From the NCBI RefSeq assembly GCF_000802245.2, contig NZ_CP021080.1, forward strand, positions 6,882,001 through 6,946,000: DNA of 64,000 bases. Reading direction: 5' to 3'. Under the pieces are notes generated by a model. The model had not been told where the DNA came from. It searched no databases and was given only the letters and a program-made list of their open reading frames with translations. The stretch is from Streptomyces pluripotens. GTDB taxonomy: Bacteria > Actinomycetota > Actinomycetes > Streptomycetales > Streptomycetaceae. Within the stretch, counting starts at the first letter, position 1, and every line of letters starts with the position of its first letter. Below are positions 10,483 to 19,087 of this stretch, one piece after another. The position numbers and the translations under genes were made by a program.

Positions 10483-11475
10483 TCACATCCCCCAGCGCAG
10501 TGCGGGGGTCTTCACCGGCGCGTCCCACAGCCGCAGCAGTTCCTCGTCGGCCTGGCACAGTGTCACCGAGGCGCCGGCCATGTCGAGGGAGGTGACGTAG
10601 TTGCCGACGAGGGTGCGGGCGACGGCCACGCCGCGTTCGCGCAGTGCCCGTTGCACCTCGGCGTTGAAGCCGTACAGCTCCAGCAGTGGGGTGGCGCCCA
10701 TGCCGTTGACCAGTGCGAGGACGGGGTTGCGCGGGGGCATGTCCTCCACGATCGCGTTCACCGCGAAGTCGGCGATCTCGCCGGAGGTCATCATGGGCCG
10801 CCGCTCCCGGCCCGGTTCGCCGTGGATGCCGATGCCCAACTCCAGTTCACCGTCCGGCAGCTCGAAGGTGGGGCTGCCCTTCGCGGGTGTCGTACACGCG
10901 CTGAGGGCCACACCGAAGCTGCGGGAGTTCTCGTTGACCTGCCGGCCGATGGACTCCACCCGCTCCAGTGGCTGGCCCTCGGCCGCGGCGGCGCCTGCGA
11001 TCTTCTCCACGAACAGCGTCGCGCCGGTGCCGCGTCGCCCAGCTGTGTAGAGGCTGTCGGTGACCGCCACGTCATCGTTGACGAGCACCTTGGCGACCTG
11101 GACTCCCTCGTCCTCGGCCAACTCGGCCGCCATGTCGAAGTTCAACACGTCACCGGTGTAGTTCTTGACGATGAAGAGCACACCGGCCCCGCTGTCCACG
11201 GCGGCCGCGGCGCGCGCCATCTGGTCCGGTACCGGCGAGGTGAAGACCTCCCCGGGGCAGGCCGCGGACAGCATGCCCGGGCCGACGAACCCCCCGTGCA
11301 GCGGTTCGTGGCCCGACCCGCCGCCCGACACGAGCGCGACCTGTCCGGCCACCGGCGCGTCCCGGCGGACGATCACCCGGTTCTCCACGTCCACGGTCAG
11401 ATCGGGGTGCGCGGCCGCCAGCCCGCGCAGCCCGTCCGCCACGACGGTCTCCGGCACGTTGATCAGCATCCTCAT
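10483..11475 (-). CDS. dhaK: Dihydroxyacetone kinase subunit DhaK
   Basis: A 330-residue substrate-binding subunit. The dihydroxyacetone is bound covalently as a hemiaminal to the histidine in the motif GIHGE (about residue 218); GGGSGHEPLHGG and FIVKNYTGD near the N-terminus are hallmark motifs. With DhaL and DhaM it forms the PEP-dependent dihydroxyacetone kinase, which gives dihydroxyacetone phosphate for glycolysis. The ATG has AGGAGATACC before it. The first gene of dhaKLM, it is divergent from the RpiB-like isomerase gene, which suggests a triose or tetrose sugar pathway. Confidence 0.93.
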   Translation of the reverse strand: MRMLINVPETVVADGLRGLAAAHPDLTVDVENRVIVRRDAPVAGQVALVSGGGSGHEPLHGGFVGPGMLSAACPGEVFTSPVPDQMARAAAAVDSGAGVLFIVKNYTGDVLNFDMAAELAEDEGVQVAKVLVNDDVAVTDSLYTAGRRGTGATLFVEKIAGAAAAEGQPLERVESIGRQVNENSRSFGVALSACTTPAKGSPTFELPDGELELGIGIHGEPGRERRPMMTSGEIADFAVNAIVEDMPPRNPVLALVNGMGATPLLELYGFNAEVQRALRERGVAVARTLVGNYVTSLDMAGASVTLCQADEELLRLWDAPVKTPALRWGM

Positions 11476-11779
11476 CGGTATCTCCTAGTGAGCCTTGCGG
11501 GTGTTGCCGCGTGGTCCGGCGTCGGGCCGATTTCACCGATAGAGCTAATGGCAGTATCGGCCTTGCTTCAGGTGAGGTCACGTGCAGGCGCTCACCGTCA
11601 CCGTGCGCGATGCCAGGATCACCTTGGGGCGCGGACGTCCAGGACGGACGCAAGGCCGCCGGGGACCGGCCGGCCGGCCGGCCCTCTTCCCGGCCTCCCG
11701 TCTGCTGCGCTGGGTGGGAGGGCAACCGTCACGGACCGGGGGCGCCCGGCCGCGACGCGGCAGGCGCTACCCTCCGGTC
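11476..11779. other. Divergent promoter region between dhaK and the rpiB-like gene
   Basis: 304 bases with no convincing gene. CCGATA and TATCGG form a 6-bp inverted repeat spaced by 13 bases at about 11538-11562, a possible but weak operator. A promoter for each flanking gene is expected here. Confidence 0.4.
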
Positions 11780-12235
11780 ATGCGGATCTCCGTCTCCTCC
11801 GACATGGACGAACCCCTGGCCCGTTTCCTCGTGGCGGAGCTACGGCACCGTGGTCACGCGGTGCACACGCACGGTGCGCTACGGCCCGGGGCCGACACGG
11901 GATGGGCGGCCTGCTCGGTCGCGGCGGCCCGGGACGTCGCCGAGGGCGCTGCGCAGCAGGCTGTGGTGTGCTGCTGGACCGGCACGGGAGCGTCCATCGC
12001 GGCCAACAAGGTGCCGGGGGTACGTGCGGCTCTGTGCACGGACGCCGTCACGGCGGACGGCGCCCGTCGCTGGAACGACGCGAACGTTCTGGCACTGAGC
12101 CTGCGCCTGACCTCCGAACCGGTGCTGAAGGAGATCCTCGACGCCTGGTTCGGCGCCGCACCGAGCCAGGACCCGGAGGACGTGCAGAACGTATCCGGGG
12201 TCGACCGCCTGGATGGGGCCCGCAAGGATACCTAG
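11780..12235 (+). CDS. RpiB/LacA/LacB-family sugar-phosphate isomerase
   Basis: A 151-residue small isomerase of the ribose-5-phosphate isomerase B family. The N-terminus (SSDMDEPLA) carries the substrate-binding Asp, and CCWTGTGAS matches the family segment that normally has the catalytic Cys and GTG loop. ANKVPGVRAA and ARRWNDANVLALS follow the expected order. It converts an aldose phosphate to a ketose phosphate; divergence from dhaKLM suggests a tetrose or triose substrate rather than the pentose pathway, an inference only. The start is the ATG at 11780; the upstream frame to 11582 is not protein-like. Confidence 0.85.
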   Translation: MRISVSSDMDEPLARFLVAELRHRGHAVHTHGALRPGADTGWAACSVAAARDVAEGAAQQAVVCCWTGTGASIAANKVPGVRAALCTDAVTADGARRWNDANVLALSLRLTSEPVLKEILDAWFGAAPSQDPEDVQNVSGVDRLDGARKDT

Positions 12236-12300
12236 GGTCGTACGGGCGTACGGGGCGGCCTTGGCGTCCAGGCTCGTGTTCGAGGGCGGGGTGCGGTGGA

Positions 12301-12666
12301 TCAGTGAGCGCCGAGCCCGCCACCGCCGAACGAGCCGCTGGACCCCTTGCTCCAGCGCGGGCGATCCTTGGACTCACTCGGCCTCGTGTCCATGTTGGTC
12401 AGCTCGTACGGGGTGAGCGGTCGACCGCCCTCGGGCGTCTTTGGAACCTCCGCGGACTCCCTGTTCTCCCGGACTTCGTACACCGCTCCCTCCGGCGGCA
12501 GATGGGGCTGCTCTTCGGGGCGTGGTCGTGGTGACTCGCGGTACTTGACCCGGGAGGTCAGCCAGTAGCCGCCGCCCAGCAGCACCAGAAGGCCCAGGGC
12601 CACGAGGAACAAGCCGAGGCTCATCAGGCCACTCGCAGCGGCCAGCTGCATCGATGCGATATCCAT
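12301..12666 (-). CDS. Small membrane protein, DUF6479-like
   Basis: A 121-residue protein with one strongly hydrophobic helix (about residues 12-37), then a charged, proline-rich cytoplasmic region and a conserved tail: GGRPLTPYELTNMD, then Arg/Ser-rich sequence and a Gly-rich end (SGSFGGGGLG). This layout fits the small Streptomyces proteins classed as DUF6479; the role is unknown. The ribosome binding site before the ATG at 12666 is weak. It converges with the rpiB-like gene. Confidence 0.7.
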   Translation of the reverse strand: MDIASMQLAAASGLMSLGLFLVALGLLVLLGGGYWLTSRVKYRESPRPRPEEQPHLPPEGAVYEVRENRESAEVPKTPEGGRPLTPYELTNMDTRPSESKDRPRWSKGSSGSFGGGGLGAH

Positions 12667-12945
12667 ATGAAAGGAATACCCACCCAGAATGGGGTGAATC
12701 GGACTCGCTCCGTGAGTGGGTGCTGTGGGTCGGCATGGTGTCGCCCCGGGGCTCTTCCTGCGGGTCGGGCTGCGTTCACCCCCCGAACCCGCCCCCTCGG
12801 GCCCCGGGGGAGTGTCCTGCCGCCGTCCGGAACCCGTGGTTCTGGCGGGCGCGCTCGAAGTGACCTCGGGGCGGCCATTCCCAATTTCTGAAACACGTTC
12901 TACGGTGTGCGCGGTCAGGACCGTCCTTGGGAGCCTGGAGGCGCC

Positions 12946-14124
12946 GTGCATCTCGATCACACGCCCGAGCAGCAGCGACTGCGCGCCGAACTGCGCGCCT
13001 ACTTCGCGCAGCTGGTCCCGGACAACGCCTACGCCCGGTACGCTGACTCGGTCGCGCGGAAGCGCTTCTACCGTGACACCATCCGCCAACTGGGCCAAGA
13101 CGGCTGGCTCGGCGTCGGCTGGCCGCGGGAGTACGGCGGACGCGGCATGACGGCGATGGAGCAGTTCATCTTCTTCGACGAAGCGGCGCAAGCCGGCGTA
13201 CCCCTGCCCCTCATGGCCCTGAACACGGTCGGTCCGACACTCATGCGGTTCGGCACCGAGGAGCAGAAGGCGTACTTCCTGCCGCGCGTTCTCTCCGGCG
13301 AGATCGACTTCGCGATCGGCTACAGCGAGCCTGGTGCCGGTACCGACCTCGCCTCGCTGAAGACCCGTGCCGTACGCGACGGGGACACCTACGTCGTCAA
13401 CGGGCAGAAGATCTGGACCACCAACGGCGACACCGCGGACTGGGTGTGGCTGGCCGTGCGCACCGACCCCGAGGCTCCGCCCCACAAGGGCATCACCATG
13501 TTGCTGGTGCCGACCTCCGACCCCGGCTACTCCTGCACGGTCATCCATACCCTCGCCTCCCACGACACCACCGCGAGCTACTACGAGGGCGTCCGCGTCC
13601 CTGTCTCCCGGCGTGTCGGTGAGGAGAACCAGGGCTGGCGGCTGATCACCAACCAGCTCAACCACGAACGGGTCACCCTCGCCGCTCACGGCACGATGGC
13701 CATCCGTGCGCTGCAAGACGTGCAGCGCTGGGCCCGGGAGACCAAGCTCGCCGACGGCCGCCGAGTGGCCGATCTGCCCTGGGTGCGTCGGCTGCTCGCC
13801 CGCACGCACGTCCGGCTCGACGCGATGAAGCTCCTCAACTGGCAGATGGTCTCGGCCGTCCAGGACGGCACGCTCACCCCGCAGGACGCCTCGGCCGTCA
13901 AGGTCTACGGCTCCGAGGCCCGTCGGGACGCCTACGCCTGGCTCATGGAGATAGTCGCAGCGGCCGGACCGCTGAGGGAGGGCTCCGCAGGCGCCGTCCT
14001 GCACGGCGAACTGGAACGCGGCTACCGGTCGGCGGTCATCTTCACCTTCGGCGGCGGCAACAACGAGATCCAGCGCGAGATCATCTCCTGGATCGGGCTG
14101 GGGATGCCGCGGGTGCGGCGCTAG
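12946..14124 (+). CDS. Acyl-CoA dehydrogenase family protein
   Basis: A 392-residue flavoprotein with the complete three-domain acyl-CoA dehydrogenase layout: N-terminal helices with GWPREYGGRG, the middle beta domain with YSEPGAGTDLASL and WTTNGDTADW, and a C-terminal helical domain ending in NNEIQREIISWIGLGMPR. It would introduce an alpha,beta double bond into an acyl-CoA with electrons passed to ETF. The variant resembles the mycobacterial FadE group acting on branched or cyclic acyl chains. The start is the GTG at 12946 after CTGGAGG. It is monocistronic, with a strong hairpin downstream. Confidence 0.9.
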   Translation: MHLDHTPEQQRLRAELRAYFAQLVPDNAYARYADSVARKRFYRDTIRQLGQDGWLGVGWPREYGGRGMTAMEQFIFFDEAAQAGVPLPLMALNTVGPTLMRFGTEEQKAYFLPRVLSGEIDFAIGYSEPGAGTDLASLKTRAVRDGDTYVVNGQKIWTTNGDTADWVWLAVRTDPEAPPHKGITMLLVPTSDPGYSCTVIHTLASHDTTASYYEGVRVPVSRRVGEENQGWRLITNQLNHERVTLAAHGTMAIRALQDVQRWARETKLADGRRVADLPWVRRLLARTHVRLDAMKLLNWQMVSAVQDGTLTPQDASAVKVYGSEARRDAYAWLMEIVAAAGPLREGSAGAVLHGELERGYRSAVIFTFGGGNNEIQREIISWIGLGMPRVRR

Positions 14125-14197
14125 CCTTGAGTGACGAGGATTTTAGTCGGCACATCCCTCCTCACCCCCACCGAGGCACTCGCCTCTGCCTGAAACC

Positions 14198-14233
14198 CGC
14201 GGACCGTCCCGACGTTCCCCGGGACGGTCCGCG
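14198..14233 (+). terminator. Strong hairpin after the acyl-CoA dehydrogenase gene
   Basis: CGCGGACCGTCCCG (14198-14211) pairs over 14 bases with 14220-14233 across an eight-base loop. It lies 74 bases beyond the stop at 14124. As usual in Streptomyces there is no long T-run. Confidence 0.75.
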
Positions 14234-14313
14234 TCTTCCCTCCGCTGTGGAGGCCGTGACCGGAGGGATAGTTGGGGCCATGGCATCCAGGAAGCGCATC
14301 GGGGTGTCGGCCC

Positions 14314-14837
14314 TACGGTAGCCACGCCGCGCGGACAGCGCTTTGGTGACCGTGGCGCCGTACCAGCGGTGCGCACGGCCGGACAGGGCGTCGGCTGCGC
14401 GCCAGTGCCCCTTGGAGCGCTCGGCGCGGATGGTGGCGGCCGTGATGTCGGTGAGCTGTTCGATCTTGCGGGCGGTGTGGAAGCGGCGGGGCTCCAGCTC
14501 GGCGGTCTCGCGGTGATGTGGGTGGCGACGTAGCGGTCCACAGCGGCCGGGTCGAACAGGACCTGCTTGCCACGCTTGCCCATAGGGCTGGGCCAGGGTG
14601 TAGGCCCCACTTGTTGCGGATGGTGATCGGGGCTCGACCGTGGCGGGCGGCGATCTCGTCGATGGCCAGCGCGAGCCGGTCGGCGTCCGGCGCACCATCC
14701 GGTTCGGCCGACGCAGACGTGCCCGCGCCCTGGCCGACCGCGGTCGGGTGCTGACACTGCTCCGTCTCGTCGACGTCGATATCGTGGGCGGCCTCGCAGA
14801 ACGCCTCGGCACGGGTCTTGGAAGCCGCGGCGCGGCG
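14314..14837 (-). pseudogene. Wrecked helix-turn-helix gene with at least two frameshifts
   Basis: Three consecutive, protein-like segments lie on the minus strand in different frames. The first (about 14830-14600) is acidic then contains IDEIAARHGRAPITIRNKWG, a helix-turn-helix pattern. The second (about 14585-14520) has GKRGKQVLFDPAAVDRYV. The third (about 14510-14322) has ARKIEQLTDITAATIRAERS and AHRWYGATVTKAL, a second helix-turn-helix pattern. The first segment has no start codon: its frame runs straight back into the stop region of the creatininase gene. It looks like the remains of a plasmid- or phage-type DNA-binding protein cut by a rearrangement. Confidence 0.65.
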
Positions 14838-14838
14838 T

Positions 14839-15591
14839 TCACGCCCACTTCAACAGCCATTCGGCGATGGCTCGGGCACACGTGTCGAGGATGGCCTCTC
14901 CCTTTTCCGGGGTTGCCGCGCGCGCATCACCCGCCACGCCCGAACAGGTGACCTCCTTGAACGGCCGTGACACGTGGAACGTATGGCTCGCGTCGGATTG
15001 CAGCGCGATGTGCGGGCCGGTCGCCTCGGCGAGCCGGGAGCGGTCGACGAGGTCGGGGGCGATCGCCATGATCATGGAGGTTTCGCCCTCGCAGGCGTGC
15101 ATCAGGGTGGGCTGGGTCTCCAGTATCTCCGCCGTCCGTTCCAGCCCGGCCAGGAAGTAGCTGGTGACGGCGATGGGGGTGGACAACTCCCGGGTGAGTT
15201 CGTTGCTGATGGCATTGAGGGCGGTGATGTTCCCTCCGTGCCCGTTGACGATGAGGATCTTGCCGAAGCCTGCGGTGATGATGGAGCGGCACAGGTCACG
15301 CAGGAGCGCGTGGTACGTCCGCAGGGTGAGTGTGAAGGTGCCGCCGAAGGCGAGATGGTGATCGGAGAGTCCGCACCACAGGGAGGGTGCGACCACAACG
15401 GGCCGCTCGTGGTCGGCCATGATGGCGGCGGCGCGCCTGCACGCCTCGGCACTGAGGAAGTCGTCCACTCCGGTGGGCAGGTGCGGACCGTGCTGCTCGG
15501 TGGATCCGACGGGCAGCAGGACCGGAGCGCCTTGGGCGGCCCGTGCCCGCAGCTCCGGCGCGGTCATGCGGTTCCAGAGATCTTCCGGCAT
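14839..15591 (-). CDS. Creatininase-family amidohydrolase
   Basis: A 250-residue metal-dependent amidohydrolase of the creatininase family. Metal ligands are recognisable: GSTEQHGPHLP (Glu and His near residue 35), GVDD(F) at about 42, NGHGGN near 117, and CEGETS near 168. Members cleave cyclic or linear amides (creatinine, peptides in mycofactocin maturation, formamidopyrimidines), so the substrate cannot be read from sequence. It begins 109 bases downstream of the MFS transporter gene and is probably co-transcribed, which suggests that the transported compound is its substrate. Confidence 0.85.
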   Translation of the reverse strand: MPEDLWNRMTAPELRARAAQGAPVLLPVGSTEQHGPHLPTGVDDFLSAEACRRAAAIMADHERPVVVAPSLWCGLSDHHLAFGGTFTLTLRTYHALLRDLCRSIITAGFGKILIVNGHGGNITALNAISNELTRELSTPIAVTSYFLAGLERTAEILETQPTLMHACEGETSMIMAIAPDLVDRSRLAEATGPHIALQSDASHTFHVSRPFKEVTCSGVAGDARAATPEKGEAILDTCARAIAEWLLKWA

Positions 15592-15700
15592 GGTGCGGTG
15601 TGTCCTTTCTCGGCCGGCGGGCGGGGCCGTGCGGCCGGTTGCTTCGCCAGGGGGGATACAACGACCACCCCTGGCGGGGCGATGTGTGGCAGGCGGGGTG

Positions 15701-17146
15701 TCACGGCGTCTCGGTGCGCCGCCCGGAAGCGACGTGCGCGGGCACGCCGGTGGACGACGGCGGGAAGTCCGCGTCCTGCGGGGCCCCCGAGATGCTCTCT
15801 ACCGACAGGCCTGTGGTCCGCACCCCAAAGGCGACCGCGAGCGCGGACAGGAGCATCGCCGCGGCCACCACCGCGAAGGTGGTTCCGGCGCCGTGGGCGT
15901 CGAGGAGGGGGATCAGGTAGAAGGGGGCTGCGGCGGTCGACAGCCGACTGAGCGAGTACAGCCAGCCGGTCGCGGTGGTCCGCACGCTCGTCGGGAACTG
16001 CTCCAGCTGGTAGATATGGCCGGAGTTGGACATGACATTGGCGACCAAGGTGAAACAGAAGCCCGCGAGGATGATCGCCATCGGCGAGGCGGCGTTGCCG
16101 TAGGCCAGCCCGAACAGCCCCATGCCCACCAGGGAGGCGCACAGGATCCACTTCCGTTCGGCTCTCTCCATGACGAGCACGGAGAGGAAGGAGCCGAGCG
16201 GGTATCCGATGAAGGAGAAGGTCAAGTAGGTCAGCGAGCTGCTGACGGTGAGTCCCTTGGCGGCGAGCACGAGCGTGCCGAGGCTGCCGAAACCGTAGTA
16301 ACCGATGGGGGCCAGGATCCACAGAACGGCCATCAGTGCCGTGCGGCGGGCGAGAGGTGCCCGGAAGATGCTGCGTGCAGGCAGCCGGACCGGGCGCTGC
16401 TGCGGCGTGACGTCGGTGACCGGGGGACGTGTCCATCCCTCTGCCTCGGCAGCCTCTTCGAATCGCGTGGCGACCGCGTCGGCCTCCGCCCTTCTTCCGA
16501 CCGACTCCAGCCAACGCGGTGATTCGGGCAGACCCCGGCGGACCAGGAAGGTGAGCAGGGCGCCAAGGGAGCCGACCGCGAACATCCACCGCCATCCCGC
16601 GATACCCAGCGGGCTCTCGCCGATCAGCTTCATGCCCAAGAAGCCCACCGCGGGCACGGCGAGGTAGGCGGCAGTGAACGCCCACGCTGCGTAGCGTCCG
16701 CGCTGTTGCGGCGGCAGGATGTCACCGAGGAAGGAATCCGTTACCGGAAGTTCGCCTCCCAGGCCGATCCCGGCGATGAAGCGGAAGAGGATCAGGCTCC
16801 ACAGGTTCGGGGCGAAGGCGCAGACGAGTGTGGCCGCCGAGTACGTGGTGAGCGTGAGCATGTAGGCGCCGCGGCGCCCGATGCGGTCCGCCAGGCGTCC
16901 GATCACCACAGCCCCGAAGAAAGCACCGACGAACGTCGAGGCAAGAACGAGCGACAGATCGAAGCCGACCAGCGAGAAGGTCGCCTTCAGGGTGGTGGCG
17001 AGGACTCCCGCCAGGAAGAGCTCGTAGATCTCGAAGAAGTTGCCGAGCGCCATGATGGCGACGAACCGCTTGTGGAGTGCTGTCATCGGAAGTCGGTCGA
17101 GCCGGGCGGCGACGAGCGGACTGCCGGCGTCCTCTGGACGTTGCAT
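15701..17146 (-). CDS. MFS transporter, metabolite:proton symporter type
   Basis: A 481-residue membrane protein with twelve hydrophobic segments in two sixes, a central loop at about 230-265, the MFS motif GRLADRIGRRG after the second helix and an ELPVTDSF segment near helix 4-5. It resembles sugar-porter and aromatic-acid:proton symporters. The ATG at 17146 follows GGGAG; a longer frame to 17212 would start inside the operator region. It is divergent from the first TetR gene, and a 14-bp operator copy lies 51 bases upstream. It likely imports the compound that the creatininase-type enzyme cleaves. Confidence 0.88.
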   Translation of the reverse strand: MQRPEDAGSPLVAARLDRLPMTALHKRFVAIMALGNFFEIYELFLAGVLATTLKATFSLVGFDLSLVLASTFVGAFFGAVVIGRLADRIGRRGAYMLTLTTYSAATLVCAFAPNLWSLILFRFIAGIGLGGELPVTDSFLGDILPPQQRGRYAAWAFTAAYLAVPAVGFLGMKLIGESPLGIAGWRWMFAVGSLGALLTFLVRRGLPESPRWLESVGRRAEADAVATRFEEAAEAEGWTRPPVTDVTPQQRPVRLPARSIFRAPLARRTALMAVLWILAPIGYYGFGSLGTLVLAAKGLTVSSSLTYLTFSFIGYPLGSFLSVLVMERAERKWILCASLVGMGLFGLAYGNAASPMAIILAGFCFTLVANVMSNSGHIYQLEQFPTSVRTTATGWLYSLSRLSTAAAPFYLIPLLDAHGAGTTFAVVAAAMLLSALAVAFGVRTTGLSVESISGAPQDADFPPSSTGVPAHVASGRRTETP

Positions 17147-17196
17147 CGCTTCTCCCACTGGAGCCGATGGGGGTCCCGCGACCCCTCGATTAGATT

Positions 17197-17210
17197 GGAC
17201 AGTACAATCC
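17197..17210. promoter_or_regulatory. Operator-like site A (MFS promoter)
   Basis: GGACAGTACAATCC, an imperfect palindrome extended to TTGGA...TCCAA at 17195-17212. It is one of five related 14-mers in this cluster and lies upstream of the MFS gene. Confidence 0.7.
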
Positions 17211-17252
17211 AAATTTAGGCTCTGGCAATACCTCGGCCAGGCGATTTAGACT

Positions 17253-17266
17253 GGACTGTACAGTCC
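17253..17266. promoter_or_regulatory. Operator-like site B (first TetR promoter)
   Basis: GGACTGTACAGTCC, a perfect 14-bp palindrome 17 bases before the GTG start of the first TetR gene. It is the best copy of the cluster's shared motif and is placed for autorepression. Confidence 0.8.
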
Positions 17267-17283
17267 GTTAGGAGGTGTCGGTC

Positions 17284-18003
17284 GTGGTTCCCACCGCGTG
17301 TACGTCGCACGTGTCCGGCCAGGGCGCAGCTCGCGCCCGCAGCCGTTCGAAGATCCTGTCCGCAGCGAAGGCACTCTTCCTGGAAGGCGGGTACGACGGT
17401 GTCAACTTGGAACGGATCGCGTCACGGGCCGGAGTCGCCCGGCAGACGGTGTACAACCGGTTCGGCGGCAAGGAGGCCGTCTTCCGTGCCGTGGTGGAGC
17501 ACCATTGGGCAAGCCTCGACCTCGCCACCCTGCCCTCGCGCTTCGGAGAAGGACTCGGGAGCGGCGGTGACCCGGCCGAGTTTCTGCGCCACTTCTCCCA
17601 CGCCCTGCTCGCCTTCATCGACGAGACGGACCAGGTCGCCTTCACCCGGCTCGTGATCGCCGAGTCCAGCCGCATCCCGTGGATCGCCGGGGAGTTCCAC
17701 CGGCTCGGCAAGGCGCCACTGCTGCAGGTGTTAGCGTCGTTTCTGAAGCGTCTTTGCGAGGCAGGCACGATCTCGTGCCCATCCCCCAGTACAGCGGCGC
17801 GGCAGTTCCTCGGGCTGGTCCAGGAGTTCGTCGTCTGGCCCAAGGTCATGGCCATCGATGCGGGCCGGACGAACATTCCCCCGACCGACGTGGTCATAGA
17901 AGAGGCGATCTCCACCTTCCTCAGCCGCTACGGAGCCGGAGCGCGTCAAGAAGCGCACGAGCCCTCACCGCTGTGGTGCCCGCCACCGCGGCACCCCGTA
18001 TGA
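17284..18003 (+). CDS. TetR-family transcriptional regulator (first paralog)
   Basis: A 239-residue TetR protein with an N-terminal helix-turn-helix (about residues 22-68; GYDGVNLERIASRAGVARQT forms helix 2 and the recognition helix). The ligand-binding half is of the AefR-like type (TRLVIAESSRIPWIA, ARQFLGLVQEFV). The GTG at 17284 fits TTAGGAGG; a GTG at 17275 would overlap that site. It is closely similar to the second TetR at 19088, including a nearly identical recognition helix, and both have copies of the same palindrome upstream. It is co-transcribed with the MBL-fold gene 29 bases downstream. Confidence 0.92.
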   Translation: MVPTACTSHVSGQGAARARSRSKILSAAKALFLEGGYDGVNLERIASRAGVARQTVYNRFGGKEAVFRAVVEHHWASLDLATLPSRFGEGLGSGGDPAEFLRHFSHALLAFIDETDQVAFTRLVIAESSRIPWIAGEFHRLGKAPLLQVLASFLKRLCEAGTISCPSPSTAARQFLGLVQEFVVWPKVMAIDAGRTNIPPTDVVIEEAISTFLSRYGAGARQEAHEPSPLWCPPPRHPV

Positions 18004-18032
18004 ACCTCCCCCCCAAGAACACGGAGTTCCGC

Positions 18033-18971
18033 ATGAGTTCCCTCCCGCACACCCCCGCCTCGCCCGACAGCTCTCCCCGGTGGAACGTCGGTGACGCCGT
18101 CGTGCACCGCGTCGACGAGCTGGTCCTCCCGCCCGAGACCGGCCCGTGGCTCATCCCGGCAGCCACGCCGGACCTCGTCACGCAGATCCCCTGGCTCACT
18201 CCCGCCTTCGCTGACCCCCGAGGCGCACTCCATCTGGCCGTGCACAGCTTCGCGGTCGAGACGGGTGGTCTGCGCGTACTGGTTGATACCGGTATCGGCA
18301 ACGGCAAGAGCCGTGCCAACCCCGCCTGGGACAACCTCGACACCCCCTACCTCGACCGTCTGGCCGCCGCCGGTTTTCCCCCGGAGTCCGTCGACATGGT
18401 GATCCTGACCCATCTGCACACCGACCATGTCGGGTGGAACACCCGCCCCAGCGGCCCGGGCCGCTGGGAGCCCACGTTCCCTCACGCCCGCTATCTCGTC
18501 TCCCGCACCGAAGCCGACTACTGGTCGAGCGCGGATATGGATGCCAGCCGACGCCAGATGCTGTCCGACTCCGTTCATCCCGTCCGCGAGAGCGGCCAGC
18601 TGGAGCTGATCGACGTGCCCGCGGACGGTGCAGACGTCGCTCCCGGCCTGCGGCTTCTGCCCACTCCTGGCCACACTCCTGGCCAGGTCGCCGTCCACCT
18701 GCACAGCGCCGGGCACTCCGCCGTCATCACCGGTGACTGCATCCATCACCCCGTGCAGATGGCCCGCCCCGCCCTGTGCAGCAGCGTGGACGTCGATCCA
18801 GCACAAGCTGCCCGCACCCGCCGCAGCCTCCTCGCGCGCCTCGCCGGCACTGACACCCTGCTCCTGGGCAGCCACTTCGCGCCCCCCACCGCGGGCTTCG
18901 TCCGCTCCGAAGGCGACAGCGGCACCTACCGCCTGTCACCCGTCCCCGGAGAACGACCTCGCACCGCATGA
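18033..18971 (+). CDS. MBL-fold metallo-hydrolase (lactonase-like)
   Basis: A 312-residue cytoplasmic hydrolase of the metallo-beta-lactamase fold. The binuclear zinc motif HLHTDH is near residue 129, with further ligands in PTPGHTPGQ (His), TGDCIHH (Asp) and LGSHF (His). The layout, with substrate-shaped N-terminal strand region and DTGIGN, resembles AHL-lactonase-like and related MBL hydrolases. It could open a lactone or hydrolyse a thioester or amide intermediate; the substrate is unknown. The start is the ATG at 18033 (ACGGAG eight bases upstream). It follows the first TetR gene in one operon. Confidence 0.87.
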   Translation: MSSLPHTPASPDSSPRWNVGDAVVHRVDELVLPPETGPWLIPAATPDLVTQIPWLTPAFADPRGALHLAVHSFAVETGGLRVLVDTGIGNGKSRANPAWDNLDTPYLDRLAAAGFPPESVDMVILTHLHTDHVGWNTRPSGPGRWEPTFPHARYLVSRTEADYWSSADMDASRRQMLSDSVHPVRESGQLELIDVPADGADVAPGLRLLPTPGHTPGQVAVHLHSAGHSAVITGDCIHHPVQMARPALCSSVDVDPAQAARTRRSLLARLAGTDTLLLGSHFAPPTAGFVRSEGDSGTYRLSPVPGERPRTA

Positions 18972-19087
18972 CCGCCGGATGAGCGGAAAGTCCGGGCCAG
19001 GTGCGTGTGGTCAAGCGCCGCCCGCGGACACCGGAAAGCGCCGCACCGCTGCGGACGGTGTGCACCGATGGCACGGTGGGGCAGTTG

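Noticed and set aside
12301..14004. Single 567-codon minus-strand frame spanning the DUF6479-like gene and the acyl-CoA dehydrogenase antisense
   Set aside because: Only its last 121 codons are protein-like; the rest is antisense to the dehydrogenase.
18000..18032. Start of the MBL-fold gene at the ATGA overlap with the first TetR stop
   Set aside because: No ribosome binding site before 18000; the ATG at 18033 has ACGGAG at proper spacing.
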